Notes under the pieces: model-generated
The model's database searches: none
What the model was told of the DNA's origin: nothing
What the model saw: only the letters and a program-made list of their open reading frames with translations
Source: Rhizobium sp. Q54
GTDB taxonomy: Bacteria; Pseudomonadota; Alphaproteobacteria; UBA828
DNA: 51,694 bases
Reading direction: 5' to 3'
Assembly (NCBI GenBank): GCA_945892755.1
Contig: CAMDDO010000010.1
Span: 1-51,694, forward strand
Program-made: the position numbers and the translations under genes
In this document: one piece after another, positions 17,614 through 25,364 of the stretch
How the letters are laid out: each line of letters opens with the position of its first letter
How positions within the stretch are numbered: position 1 is the first letter of the stretch

Positions 17614-18470
17614 CCCTTATCGTATTTATACCAGCCACGCCCATATTTCCGGCCGTTATAGCCGGCCTTGACCATCTGCTTCATCAAGGGACGCGGCAGA
17701 AAACGGTCGCCATAGGCCTTGTGCAGGATTTCCTGCACGTCGAGCGTGAGGTTGTTGGTCACGCCATCCATCAGACGGAATGGCCCGACCGGCAGCCCCA
17801 TGCCAAGACGGCATGCGGTGTCGATATCCTCGGGCGTCGCGACCCCCTCTTCGACCAAGCGGATCGCCTCGATCCAAAAAATATGGATCAGCCGATTGAC
17901 CGCGAAGCCGACCACATCCTTGATGCGCACCGGCGTCTTGCCCGCCTCGGTGCAGAGCGCGAAGGCGTCCGTGACCGCCGCTTCATTGGTGTCGAGACCG
18001 GGGATCACTTCAACCAGCGCCATGCGCGAGACCGGCGAAAAATAATGCGTGCCGAGGAAGCGGCCGCGCCGCGCCGCCGGCCAATAGGACGACAGCACGG
18101 TGATCGGGATGCTCGACGTGTTGCTCATTAGCAGGCAATCGGGTCCGACAATGGCGTCGAGCTTTCTGTAGGTCTCGCCCTTGATTTTTTCGTCCTCGAA
18201 CACCGCCTCGATCACCGCCTCGCGGTCGCGATAGAGGCCGAGGTCGAGCGTGGTCTCGATGCCGCCGAGCGCGCGGGTCTTATCCTCGGGCTTGTAGAAG
18301 CCGCGCTGTATGCCCTTGTCCAGGACACCGCCAAGGTTCGCCATCGCCTTGTCGAGCGAGGCCTGGTCGCGATCGGTGAGACGAACGTGCTTGCCGGCGA
18401 GCGCCATCACCAGCGCGATCTCCGAGCCCATCATGCCGGCGCCGATCACGCCGATCTTCGTCAACGCCAT
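17610..18470 (-). CDS. 3-hydroxybutyryl-CoA / 3-hydroxyacyl-CoA dehydrogenase
   Basis: Oxidises an L-3-hydroxyacyl-CoA to the 3-ketoacyl-CoA with NAD. The 286-residue protein has the Rossmann motif GVIGAGMMGSEIA at the N-terminus, the catalytic His in GTHYFSPV with the Glu partner in LVEVIPG, and the C-terminal helical domain with GMGLPVGPFRLMD and GRKYGRGWY(K)Y. The length equals that of stand-alone HBD enzymes rather than the FadB fusion. It lies between the thiolase (15 nt gap) and the enoyl-CoA hydratase (4-nt overlap). Confidence 0.94.
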   Translation of the reverse strand: MALTKIGVIGAGMMGSEIALVMALAGKHVRLTDRDQASLDKAMANLGGVLDKGIQRGFYKPEDKTRALGGIETTLDLGLYRDREAVIEAVFEDEKIKGETYRKLDAIVGPDCLLMSNTSSIPITVLSSYWPAARRGRFLGTHYFSPVSRMALVEVIPGLDTNEAAVTDAFALCTEAGKTPVRIKDVVGFAVNRLIHIFWIEAIRLVEEGVATPEDIDTACRLGMGLPVGPFRLMDGVTNNLTLDVQEILHKAYGDRFLPRPLMKQMVKAGYNGRKYGRGWYKYDKG

Positions 18471-18485
18471 GTCTCTGCCCTTCTC

Positions 18486-19676
18486 TTAGTGCGTCGCGAC
18501 GTTTTCGATCAGCATGGCAAGTCCCTGACCGGCGCCCATGCACATGCTGATGATGGCATAGCGCTGCCCGGTCTCCTTCAAATGCTGCATGGCGACGAGG
18601 GTCATACGCGCGCCGGTCGCGCCGGGCGGGTGGCCGATCGAGATGCCGCCGCCATAGAGGTTGGTCTTGTCGCGGCTGACACCGAGCTGGCTTTCGGCGA
18701 ACAGACTCACCGCTGCGAACGCTTCGTTGATCTCGTAATAATCCACGTCGCCGGCCTTCATGCCGTGCTTATCGAGGAGCTTCTTGATTGCCGGTACCGG
18801 ACCGCAGCCCATGATGCGCGGAGGCACGCCGACAATGGCCCAATCGACGATGCGCGCAATCGGCTCGACGCCCAATTTCTCGGCTGCTTTGCGCTCGGCG
18901 ACCACCACCATCGCGGCGCCATCGGTCACACCGCTCGAATTGCCGGCAGTGACCTTGCCGCCCTCGCGGAATACCGGTGCCATCTTGGCAAGCTTTTCGA
19001 GCGTCACCTCCGCGCGCGGATATTCATCGTTCGTCATCAGGCGCGTTGCCTTGCCGTCTCTAATCTCGATCGGCGCGATCTGCTTGGCAAGAAAGCCCGA
19101 TGTCATTGCTTCGCCGGCGCGCTTCTGGCTCATCACCGCCCATTCATCCATTGGCGGGCGGCCGATCTGATGGTCCTCGGCGAGGTTCTCGGCGGTCTCA
19201 CCCATGAGCTGAAGGCTGAATGGGTCGCGATAGGCCCAATCGAGCGCGTCGATCATCGTCTGCGGCCCGCGCTTGTGACCCCAACGCGCGGACGTAACCA
19301 CGAACGGCGCGCGCGAGAAATTTTCGCCGCCACCTGCCACGGCGACCTTGCTATGACCGCTGATGATCTGCTCGGCGGCCGAGACGATTGCCTGCGAGCC
19401 CGAGCCGCAGGCACGGCTGACATTGAGTGCCGCGCTTTCGACCGGCAGACCTGATTCGATGCCGATATAGCGCGCGGCCAAATAGCCCTCCTGGTCGACC
19501 GGCAGCACATTGCCCCAGACCAGATGGTCGACATGCTGGGCACCGAGCTTAGCCGCCTCCAGGCAGGCTTTGGTGGCATGGACGCCGAGTTGGGCCAAGG
19601 GGATATCGCGCAGCGATTTGCCGAAATCGCCAAAGGGCGTGCGTTTGCCGCCCGCGAGAATGATGTCGGTGGTCAT
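18486..19676 (-). CDS. Acetyl-CoA C-acetyltransferase / 3-ketoacyl-CoA thiolase
   Basis: Cleaves 3-ketoacyl-CoA with CoA, or condenses two acetyl-CoA. The 396-residue protein shows the nucleophile in SRACGSGSQ (Cys90), the catalytic His in GGISIGHPPGATG and the second Cys in MCMGAGQG. It is first in the operon with HBD, enoyl-CoA hydratase and DUF3237, and is transcribed away from the GntR regulator, so the 177-bp divergent region probably controls both. A second, more divergent thiolase is encoded at 22725-23897. Confidence 0.94.
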   Translation of the reverse strand: MTTDIILAGGKRTPFGDFGKSLRDIPLAQLGVHATKACLEAAKLGAQHVDHLVWGNVLPVDQEGYLAARYIGIESGLPVESAALNVSRACGSGSQAIVSAAEQIISGHSKVAVAGGGENFSRAPFVVTSARWGHKRGPQTMIDALDWAYRDPFSLQLMGETAENLAEDHQIGRPPMDEWAVMSQKRAGEAMTSGFLAKQIAPIEIRDGKATRLMTNDEYPRAEVTLEKLAKMAPVFREGGKVTAGNSSGVTDGAAMVVVAERKAAEKLGVEPIARIVDWAIVGVPPRIMGCGPVPAIKKLLDKHGMKAGDVDYYEINEAFAAVSLFAESQLGVSRDKTNLYGGGISIGHPPGATGARMTLVAMQHLKETGQRYAIISMCMGAGQGLAMLIENVATH

Positions 19677-19853
19677 GGGGCCTGTTTTCCGTTGGTTTTA
19701 GGTCTCGGCAGTCGCTCGTTTGGCGCTGCCCTGTCGGACCCCGCGTCCCGGATTGTAGGCCGCGGCGCCCCGGGGTCAACGATTTGAATGACGGAATTGT
19801 ATGACAGGAATTATCATTCCCGCCGGCCCAGACCGGGTTGGAAGATGATCGCC
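19677..19853. promoter_or_regulatory. Divergent control region between thiolase operon and gntR-type regulator
   Basis: This 177-bp region must contain the promoters of the thiolase operon (minus) and the regulator (plus). Just before the regulator start it holds TTGTATGACAG (19797-19807), a 10/11 match to the FadR-subfamily consensus TNGTNNNACNA; an inverted repeat GGAAT-TATC-ATTCC (19807-19820); and a near-repeat of ATGACGGAATT (19788-19798) as ATGACAGGAATT (19801-19812). GATTGTAGG at 19751 repeats the left half of the sites at 11842 and 35125. This layout fits autoregulation; binding is inferred. Confidence 0.5.
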
Positions 19854-20573
19854 ATGGATGTGCCTGTACAAGCCAAAACCGAGCGGCCCGTGCGCACACG
19901 GGCGGGGCGGAGCCATGGGCTGAGCTCACCCGACCAAGTGGTTGCGGCCTTGATCCGAGGTCTTCAGGACGGTCGCTATGTGCCGGGTCAGCGTCTGATC
20001 GAGGCCGACCTGACCAACGACCTCAAGGTCTCTCGCGGCCCGATTCGCGAGGCGCTGAAGCGGCTCGCCGCGGAGGGTTTGGTTAGCCTGATTCCGCATC
20101 GCGGCGCCTATATTCGCGCGCTCGCCCGTGACGAAGTGCATCATATGCTCCTCGTCCAGGAAATGCTGACCGGCTTGGCCGCCCGTCTCGCGGCTTCCGT
20201 TATCGGCCAGGGCAACAACCGCGCCGAATTCGACGAGGCTTATCAGCGACTGCTTGTTTTCCGCGATCATGCTGAAAGCATCCCGTTCCTCGAGGAACGC
20301 TCGCGCTTTTACAACACGATGATTCGCATCGGCGGCAATCTTGAACTCGGGCGTATGATGCCGGCCATGCAGATCCATTTGCTACGCATGCAATTCCACC
20401 AGCACTTGACGCCGAAGGATCGCGCGCGACAGTTCAAGGAATATGATGCGTTGGTCGCCGCCATCCTCGAGGGCAATCAGAATGAGGCCGAAAAACTGAT
20501 GCGCCTCCACATCAGGCGCACGCGCCTCAGCATAGAGCGCCTGCCGGATGAGGCCTTCGCCGGCCTGCTCTGA
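19854..20573 (+). CDS. GntR-family transcriptional regulator, FCD (FadR) subfamily
   Basis: A DNA-binding repressor or activator responding to a small acid or acyl-CoA. The N-terminal winged helix runs over about residues 25-90, with LTNDLKVSRGPIREALKRLAAEGLVS as the recognition region and the HRGAYI wing. The C-terminal helical FCD domain (about 100-225) contains the ligand-binding helices ending in HIRRTRLSIERL. Upstream in-frame starts exist at 19788 and 19845; ATG 19854 is preferred because GGAAG (19840-19844) is correctly spaced for it and too close for 19845. Placement between the thiolase and acyl-CoA dehydrogenase operons, plus matching palindromes at several promoters here, makes it the likely local regulator. 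Confidence 0.92.
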   Translation: MDVPVQAKTERPVRTRAGRSHGLSSPDQVVAALIRGLQDGRYVPGQRLIEADLTNDLKVSRGPIREALKRLAAEGLVSLIPHRGAYIRALARDEVHHMLLVQEMLTGLAARLAASVIGQGNNRAEFDEAYQRLLVFRDHAESIPFLEERSRFYNTMIRIGGNLELGRMMPAMQIHLLRMQFHQHLTPKDRARQFKEYDALVAAILEGNQNEAEKLMRLHIRRTRLSIERLPDEAFAGLL

Positions 20574-20585
20574 TCGGCCGCTCTA

Positions 20586-21878
20586 CTAGGGGATCCAAAC
20601 TGGGCGCTTACGGAAGCCCGGCGCATTGGAACGCGGCAACACGATTGACGAGCCGCCCGTGGTCGAGACTTCGCCCTCATGGCGGCGCAGCTCGAGCCGG
20701 GCGATCTGATTGCGGTGCACTTCGTCTGGTCCATCGGCCAGGCGCAACAGGCGCGCGGTCGCATAGGCATAAGCGATGCCATAGTCGGCGGTGATGCCGG
20801 CGCCGCCAAAGGCTTGCAACGTCCAGTCGATCACCTGGCAGGCCATATTGGGCGCCGCGACCTTGATCATAGCGATCTCTTTGCGGGCTTCCTTGTTGCC
20901 GACAGTGTCCATCATCCAGGCGGCCTTGAGCGTCAGAAGCCGCGCCTGATCGATCATGATGCGCGCTTCGGCAATACGCTCCTGCGTCACGGTCTGGTCG
21001 GCGACCGCGCGACCAAAGGCCTTCCGCGCCTTGGTGCGCCTGCAAAGACGCTCCAGCGCCCGCTCCGCCAAGCCGATCAGGCGCATGCAATGATGGATGC
21101 GGCCTGGCCCGAGGCGCCCTTGCGCGATCTCGAAGCCGCGGCCTTCGCCGAGCAGCATATGATCGAGCGGCACGCGCACATTCTCGAAGCTCACCTCGGC
21201 ATGGCCGTGTGGGGCTTCATCGAAACCGAAGACCGGCAACATGCGCCGCAGCGTGACGCCGGGCCACGGCAACGGCACCAGGATCATCGATTGCTGCTTG
21301 TGCCGATCGGGGTTGTTCGGGTCGTTCTTGCCCATCACGATGAGGATCTTGCAGCGCGGGTCGAGCGCGCCCGAAGTCCACCATTTGCGCCCGTTGATGA
21401 CGTACTCATTGCCGGCGCGCTCGATCCGCGTTTCGATATTGGTGGCATCCGATGACGCCACTTCGATCTCGGTCATCGCGAAAGCGGAGCGGATTTCACC
21501 GGCCAGCATGGGCTCGAGCCACTGCTTCTTCTGCGCGGCCGTGCCGTAGCGCACCAGCACCTCCATATTGCCGGTGTCGGGCGCCGAGCAATTGAATGCC
21601 TCGGGCGCCCAGGGCGAGCGGCCCATTTCCTCGCAAGCCGGGGCGTAATCGAGATTGGTCAAGCCGGCCCCATACTCGCTTTCGGGCAGGAATAAATTCC
21701 AGAGGCCTTCGGCCTTGGCCTTTTTCTTCAGCTCATCGAGCAACGGAATGGGCTGCCAGCGATCGCCCTCGTCGATCTGCGCGAGAATCTCTTCCTCGTT
21801 CGGATAGATATGGGCGCTCATGAAGGCCGCGACGCGATCGCGATGGTGTTTGGCCTTGGTGCTGTATTCGAAATCCAT
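20586..21878 (-). CDS. Acyl-CoA dehydrogenase (ACAD10/11-like)
   Basis: A flavin-dependent dehydrogenase acting on acyl-CoA, 430 residues. Visible family features are the FAD/substrate segment [24 protein letters not shown], the [10 protein letters not shown](T) motif and the C-terminal [16 protein letters not shown] followed by [19 protein letters not shown], the latter typical of the ACAD10/11 and longer-chain or 4-hydroxyacyl groups. The kinase-like partner seen in ACAD10/11 is encoded separately at 14717, so the pair may dehydrate hydroxyacyl-CoA through a phospho-intermediate. It is transcribed alone, divergently from the FabL-like gene and convergently to the regulator gene. Confidence 0.93.
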   Translation of the reverse strand: MDFEYSTKAKHHRDRVAAFMSAHIYPNEEEILAQIDEGDRWQPIPLLDELKKKAKAEGLWNLFLPESEYGAGLTNLDYAPACEEMGRSPWAPEAFNCSAPDTGNMEVLVRYGTAAQKKQWLEPMLAGEIRSAFAMTEIEVASSDATNIETRIERAGNEYVINGRKWWTSGALDPRCKILIVMGKNDPNNPDRHKQQSMILVPLPWPGVTLRRMLPVFGFDEAPHGHAEVSFENVRVPLDHMLLGEGRGFEIAQGRLGPGRIHHCMRLIGLAERALERLCRRTKARKAFGRAVADQTVTQERIAEARIMIDQARLLTLKAAWMMDTVGNKEARKEIAMIKVAAPNMACQVIDWTLQAFGGAGITADYGIAYAYATARLLRLADGPDEVHRNQIARLELRRHEGEVSTTGGSSIVLPRSNAPGFRKRPVWIP

Positions 21879-21939
21879 CGATTTTTCCTGCTGCCGGACG
21901 CCCTGTTCAGGGCTGGCATTCTAGCGTGTCGGAGGCTAA

Positions 21940-21954
21940 GTCTGTCCGACAAAA
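21940..21954. promoter_or_regulatory. Candidate GntR-type operator between acyl-CoA dehydrogenase and FabL-like genes
   Basis: The 15-mer at 21940-21954 has the core CTGTCCGACAA, a 10/11 match to TNGTNNNACNA, and shares TGTCNGACA with the long palindrome at 33495-33511. It sits in the 100-bp divergent region, 25 bp before the plus-strand start. An inverted TGTCGGA (21927-21933) lies one to two helical turns away. Candidate only. Confidence 0.35.
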
Positions 21955-21978
21955 TTGTCCTTAATCTTGAGGCAAATC

Positions 21979-22719
21979 ATGGCGATCCTAGTCACCGGTG
22001 GCACTAAGGGCATCGGGCTCGACATCGCGCTCGCCTTCGCCACGCCCGGCAACGATGTTTGTCTCAACTACCACGCCGATGATGCCGCCGCCGATGACGC
22101 CCGTGCCGAGATCGAGGCCAAAGGCGCGCGCTGCCATTTGATCAAGGGTGATGTCGGGACGGCGGCGGGCTGCAAGGCGGTTATCGCGCGCGTGCACGCC
22201 GCCTCTCGGCAACTCGATCAACTCGTCCATTGCGCGGTTAGAGTGGTCGCGAAGCCGACGCTTGAGATCACGCCGGATGAACTGGCCGCGGCGGTCGCGG
22301 TCAATGGCCTCGCCCTACACAGTCTGGTGCAAGCGGCCCTCCCGCTGTTTCGCCCGGGCAGCACTGTATTCCTTCTGACCAGCCGCGGCGGCCGCATGGT
22401 GATCCCGAACTATGCCGCGATCGGCATCGGAAAGGCACTCGCCGAATCCCTGGTGCGCTATTTGGCGGTCGAACTCGCGCCCAAGGGCGTGCGGATCAAT
22501 TGCGTCGCGCCGTCGGTGGTCGAGACCGAGGCGGTTCGCGCCCTCTTCGGCGACAAGACCAAAGGCATTATGCAACACGCGGCATCGGACAATCCGACCG
22601 GGCGCGCCGTGCGGCCGGAGGACTATACGAATTTGATCCGCTATCTCGCGAGCCCCGAAGCTTCGTTCATCCAGGGCCAGGTGATCTACGTCAATGGCGG
22701 GCACAACATGATGGCCTAG
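21979..22719 (+). CDS. FabL-like SDR (enoyl-ACP/enoyl-CoA reductase III type)
   Basis: A 246-residue SDR whose active site is not the usual YxxxK but Y-x6-K (NYAAIGIGKALAES), the spacing of FabI and FabL enoyl reductases. The following RYLAVELAPKG, VETEAVRALF, NPTGRAVRPED and final GQVIYVNGGHNMM track the Bacillus FabL protein closely, while the cofactor motif is TGGTKGIG. It therefore probably reduces a trans-2-enoyl thioester with NADPH rather than a ketone. ATG 21979, preceded by GAGG, is chosen over an upstream in-frame start at 21955. It ends 5 bp before the convergent thiolase stop. A saturated/unsaturated thioester role would fit the acyl-CoA dehydrogenase across the divergent promoter. 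Confidence 0.82.
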   Translation: MAILVTGGTKGIGLDIALAFATPGNDVCLNYHADDAAADDARAEIEAKGARCHLIKGDVGTAAGCKAVIARVHAASRQLDQLVHCAVRVVAKPTLEITPDELAAAVAVNGLALHSLVQAALPLFRPGSTVFLLTSRGGRMVIPNYAAIGIGKALAESLVRYLAVELAPKGVRINCVAPSVVETEAVRALFGDKTKGIMQHAASDNPTGRAVRPEDYTNLIRYLASPEASFIQGQVIYVNGGHNMMA

Positions 22720-22724
22720 GGCCG

Positions 22725-23897
22725 TTAACCCAGCCGCTCGATCAGCGTGGCGTTCGCCATGCCGCCTGATTCGCACATGGTGACAAGGCCACGACGCCCG
22801 CCCGATTCCTCAAGACCGCGAACCAGGCTCATCATCAGCCGCCCACCCGAAGCACCAACCGGATGGCCGAACGCGATCGCGCCACCATCGACATTGACCC
22901 GCTCGGGGTCCGCCCCGGTTTCGTCCAACCAGGCAAGCACCACAGAGGCGAACGCCTCGTTGACCTCGAAACGGTCGATGTCGTCAATGCCGATCGCGGC
23001 ACGGTTCAAGAGCTTACGGGTCGCGGGAATGATCCCGGTCAGCATCATGATCGGATCATCACCCGCCACAGCGAAATGGCTGAGCGCCGCGCGCGCCCTT
23101 AGCCCAAGCCGTTCGGCCACCTTCTCCTCGGCCAGCAGGATTGCCGAGGCGCCGTCGCTTACTTGGCTGGCATTGCCGGCGGTCACCGACCAGCGGATTT
23201 CCGGAAAACGCGCCGCCATGGCCGGGTCTTCGAACGACGTCTTCAACGCTGCAAGCCGCTCGATCGAGCTATCGGCGCGAATGCCCTCATCGCGCGACAC
23301 ACCCTCGATCGGCTCTATTTCTTGCTCCAATGAACCACGCGCGGCGGCGGCGGCGGCACGCCGATGCGAGCGCAACGCGAAGGCGTCGAGCGCCGGGCGG
23401 CCGAGCCGCCAGCGCGCCGCGATCAATTCTGCCGAAATGCCCTGGTGCACCAGGCCCTCAGGATAGACCGCGTGGAACATCGGGCCGAGATTGTCCTTGC
23501 CGAGGCGGTTCGCCTTCATCGGCACGCGCGACATCATTTCGACACCACCGGCGACAACAAGGTCATAGGCGCCGGCGATAATGCCTTGGGCGGCGAAATC
23601 GATCGCCTGCTGGGCCGAGCCGCATTTGCGGTCGATCGTGACGCCCGGCACGCTCGGCGGCAGGCCGGCCGCGAGCCAGGCCTGGCGCGCGATGTTCGCC
23701 GCCTGCTCGCCAACTTGGATGACGCAGCCAGCGATCAGATCATCAATCCGATCGGGCGCGATGCCCGTGCGCGTGATCAGGGCCTGCAAGGTCTTGGCAA
23801 ACAGATCGACCGGATGCACGGCCGCGAGCGCGCCGCCTTCCTTCCCTTTGGTGAAGGGCGAGCGCACCGCCTCGACGATGACCGCGCGGCGGGCCAT
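22725..23897 (-). CDS. Thiolase family protein (acetyl-CoA acyltransferase-like)
   Basis: The 390-residue protein has the nucleophile in DRKCGSAQQ (Cys92), the catalytic His in GGAIAFGHPVGASGG and the second Cys in MCESGGMANA, so it should be active. It is the last gene of the nine-gene biotin-carboxylase/dikinase operon, one base after the carboxyltransferase-like gene. In the inferred pathway it would cleave a 3-ketoacyl-CoA formed by carboxylation and CoA activation, giving acetyl-CoA plus a shorter acyl-CoA. The sequence is of the degradative rather than the biosynthetic PhaA type by eye. Confidence 0.92.
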   Translation of the reverse strand: MARRAVIVEAVRSPFTKGKEGGALAAVHPVDLFAKTLQALITRTGIAPDRIDDLIAGCVIQVGEQAANIARQAWLAAGLPPSVPGVTIDRKCGSAQQAIDFAAQGIIAGAYDLVVAGGVEMMSRVPMKANRLGKDNLGPMFHAVYPEGLVHQGISAELIAARWRLGRPALDAFALRSHRRAAAAAARGSLEQEIEPIEGVSRDEGIRADSSIERLAALKTSFEDPAMAARFPEIRWSVTAGNASQVSDGASAILLAEEKVAERLGLRARAALSHFAVAGDDPIMMLTGIIPATRKLLNRAAIGIDDIDRFEVNEAFASVVLAWLDETGADPERVNVDGGAIAFGHPVGASGGRLMMSLVRGLEESGGRRGLVTMCESGGMANATLIERLG

Positions 23898-23898
23898 C

Positions 23899-25359
23899 TC
23901 AGACCGCCCGGCTCATGGTCAGATTTAGCTCGCTGCTCTTGATCTCGACATAGGCGCTCTTGGCCAGTGTCATGAGCTTCCGCACCTGTTCAAGCTCGGG
24001 CGAGGAGAACAGAGCAAAATCGCGTTTGACCGCGCCAGCCTCGCGCATGCGCTTCAAATCCGGCTCGGGCACCAACGCGCGTAGGATCAGCTCATCGTCA
24101 TCGTCGGTGCCGTAGCGCTTGCGCAGTTCCTCGATCGTCGGCTGTTCGGGCGGGTTGGCCAGCACTTCCTTGGCACGCGGGGCGCTCATGATCTTATCCA
24201 GCACGTCGGGTTCGATGGGTGCCACTGTCGAGCCATAATAGCCGGCGGCATATTGGATCACTTCGTCCGGAATCACAGCGTAGCGCTTACCGGAGACCAT
24301 GTTGAGCACGGCGAGCGTGCCGACCAATTGCGAGAACGGCGTCGCCATGCCGGGATAGCCGAGCTCACGCCGCACCCGCGCGGTCTCCTCCAACACCTCG
24401 GGCAGTTTGTCGGACATATTGTGCTGAGCGAGCTGGGCCTTCAGCGTGCCCATCATGCCGCCGGGAATCTGGTGGCGCGCATGGAACAGATCATATTCGT
24501 GCATTTGATTGACGAGGAACCCAGCCGCTCGGCCGACCTTCTCGAAATGTTCAGCGATCGGCGGCAACAGCGCCTCGTTCAAACCATGGGTGTGGCCGAG
24601 CGCGGCCAGATTGCTAAGCATCACCTCGGTCGACGGCACCGAGGGGCCGTTCGCCATCGGCCGGCTCGCCGTGTGCAGGATCGTTACGCCGAGCTTGAGC
24701 GCCTCGACATAGGCAATAGCGGACGCGCCCAGGATATTGTTCGAATGGAACTCAATCGGCTTGCCGCGCGCCTTCGCCATCACGGCCGGGAACAGCGTGC
24801 GCATTCGGTCCGGGGTAAGCACCCCCGCCGTATCGTAAAACAAGATGGTATCGATATCGGGCGAGGCCGAAATCTTGTCGGACTTATCGGCATAATACGC
24901 ATCGGTGTGCACCGGCGAGAGCGTGAACATGATTGCGCCAGCGACCTCGGCGTCGAACCCTTTCGCTACTTTGGCAAGTCGGTGCATTTTGTCGATGTTG
25001 AACAGCACGTCGTAAATCCAAAAACTCCGGCAGCCATGCACGCAAAGCTGACGCATCCAAGCGTCCATCAACGAATCGGGCGTGACACCAAAGGTAACCG
25101 ACGCGTTGGACCGCATGCCGCCCCGAATGCGGCTATTCGGCATGGATTGCACCAGCAGGTCCAACCCCTCCCATGGGTTCTCACTGCAGTGACGGATCAG
25201 CACCTCGAAAAGCGACGAGCCGGTCAGGTCGACCACGCGAAAGCCGACCTGATCGATGGTCGGGGTGATCGGCAGCGCCATGCCGGCCTGCATGCGCATA
25301 CCCCATAGGCTCTGCTGGCCATCGCGCATGGTCTCGTCGACGAACTCGATATGCGCCAT
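23899..25359 (-). CDS. Carboxyltransferase-like subunit (pyruvate carboxylase/oxaloacetate decarboxylase alpha type) with altered metal site
   Basis: Expected to transfer the carboxyl group from carboxybiotin to an enolate. The 486-residue protein is built like the 5S/PYC carboxyltransferase: a DRE-TIM barrel starting FVDETMRDGQQS (metal ligand Asp13), then the helical tail ending near residue 460. Two hallmarks are changed. The carbamylated lysine (KDMAG in relatives) is Tyr175 in FYDTAGV, and the HxH zinc pair is H205-S-N207 in FHSNN. Metal binding or substrate must therefore differ from pyruvate carboxylase. Genes for BCCP and biotin carboxylase lie directly upstream (5-nt gap), so it is very probably their partner. 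A non-carboxylating lyase role is the alternative. Confidence 0.85.
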   Translation of the reverse strand: MAHIEFVDETMRDGQQSLWGMRMQAGMALPITPTIDQVGFRVVDLTGSSLFEVLIRHCSENPWEGLDLLVQSMPNSRIRGGMRSNASVTFGVTPDSLMDAWMRQLCVHGCRSFWIYDVLFNIDKMHRLAKVAKGFDAEVAGAIMFTLSPVHTDAYYADKSDKISASPDIDTILFYDTAGVLTPDRMRTLFPAVMAKARGKPIEFHSNNILGASAIAYVEALKLGVTILHTASRPMANGPSVPSTEVMLSNLAALGHTHGLNEALLPPIAEHFEKVGRAAGFLVNQMHEYDLFHARHQIPGGMMGTLKAQLAQHNMSDKLPEVLEETARVRRELGYPGMATPFSQLVGTLAVLNMVSGKRYAVIPDEVIQYAAGYYGSTVAPIEPDVLDKIMSAPRAKEVLANPPEQPTIEELRKRYGTDDDDELILRALVPEPDLKRMREAGAVKRDFALFSSPELEQVRKLMTLAKSAYVEIKSSELNLTMSRAV

Positions 25360-25364
25360 CGCGC

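Noticed and set aside
24253-25308. 351-codon plus-strand frame inside the carboxyltransferase-like gene
   Set aside because: Antisense shadow; no motif, ribosome-binding site or family pattern.
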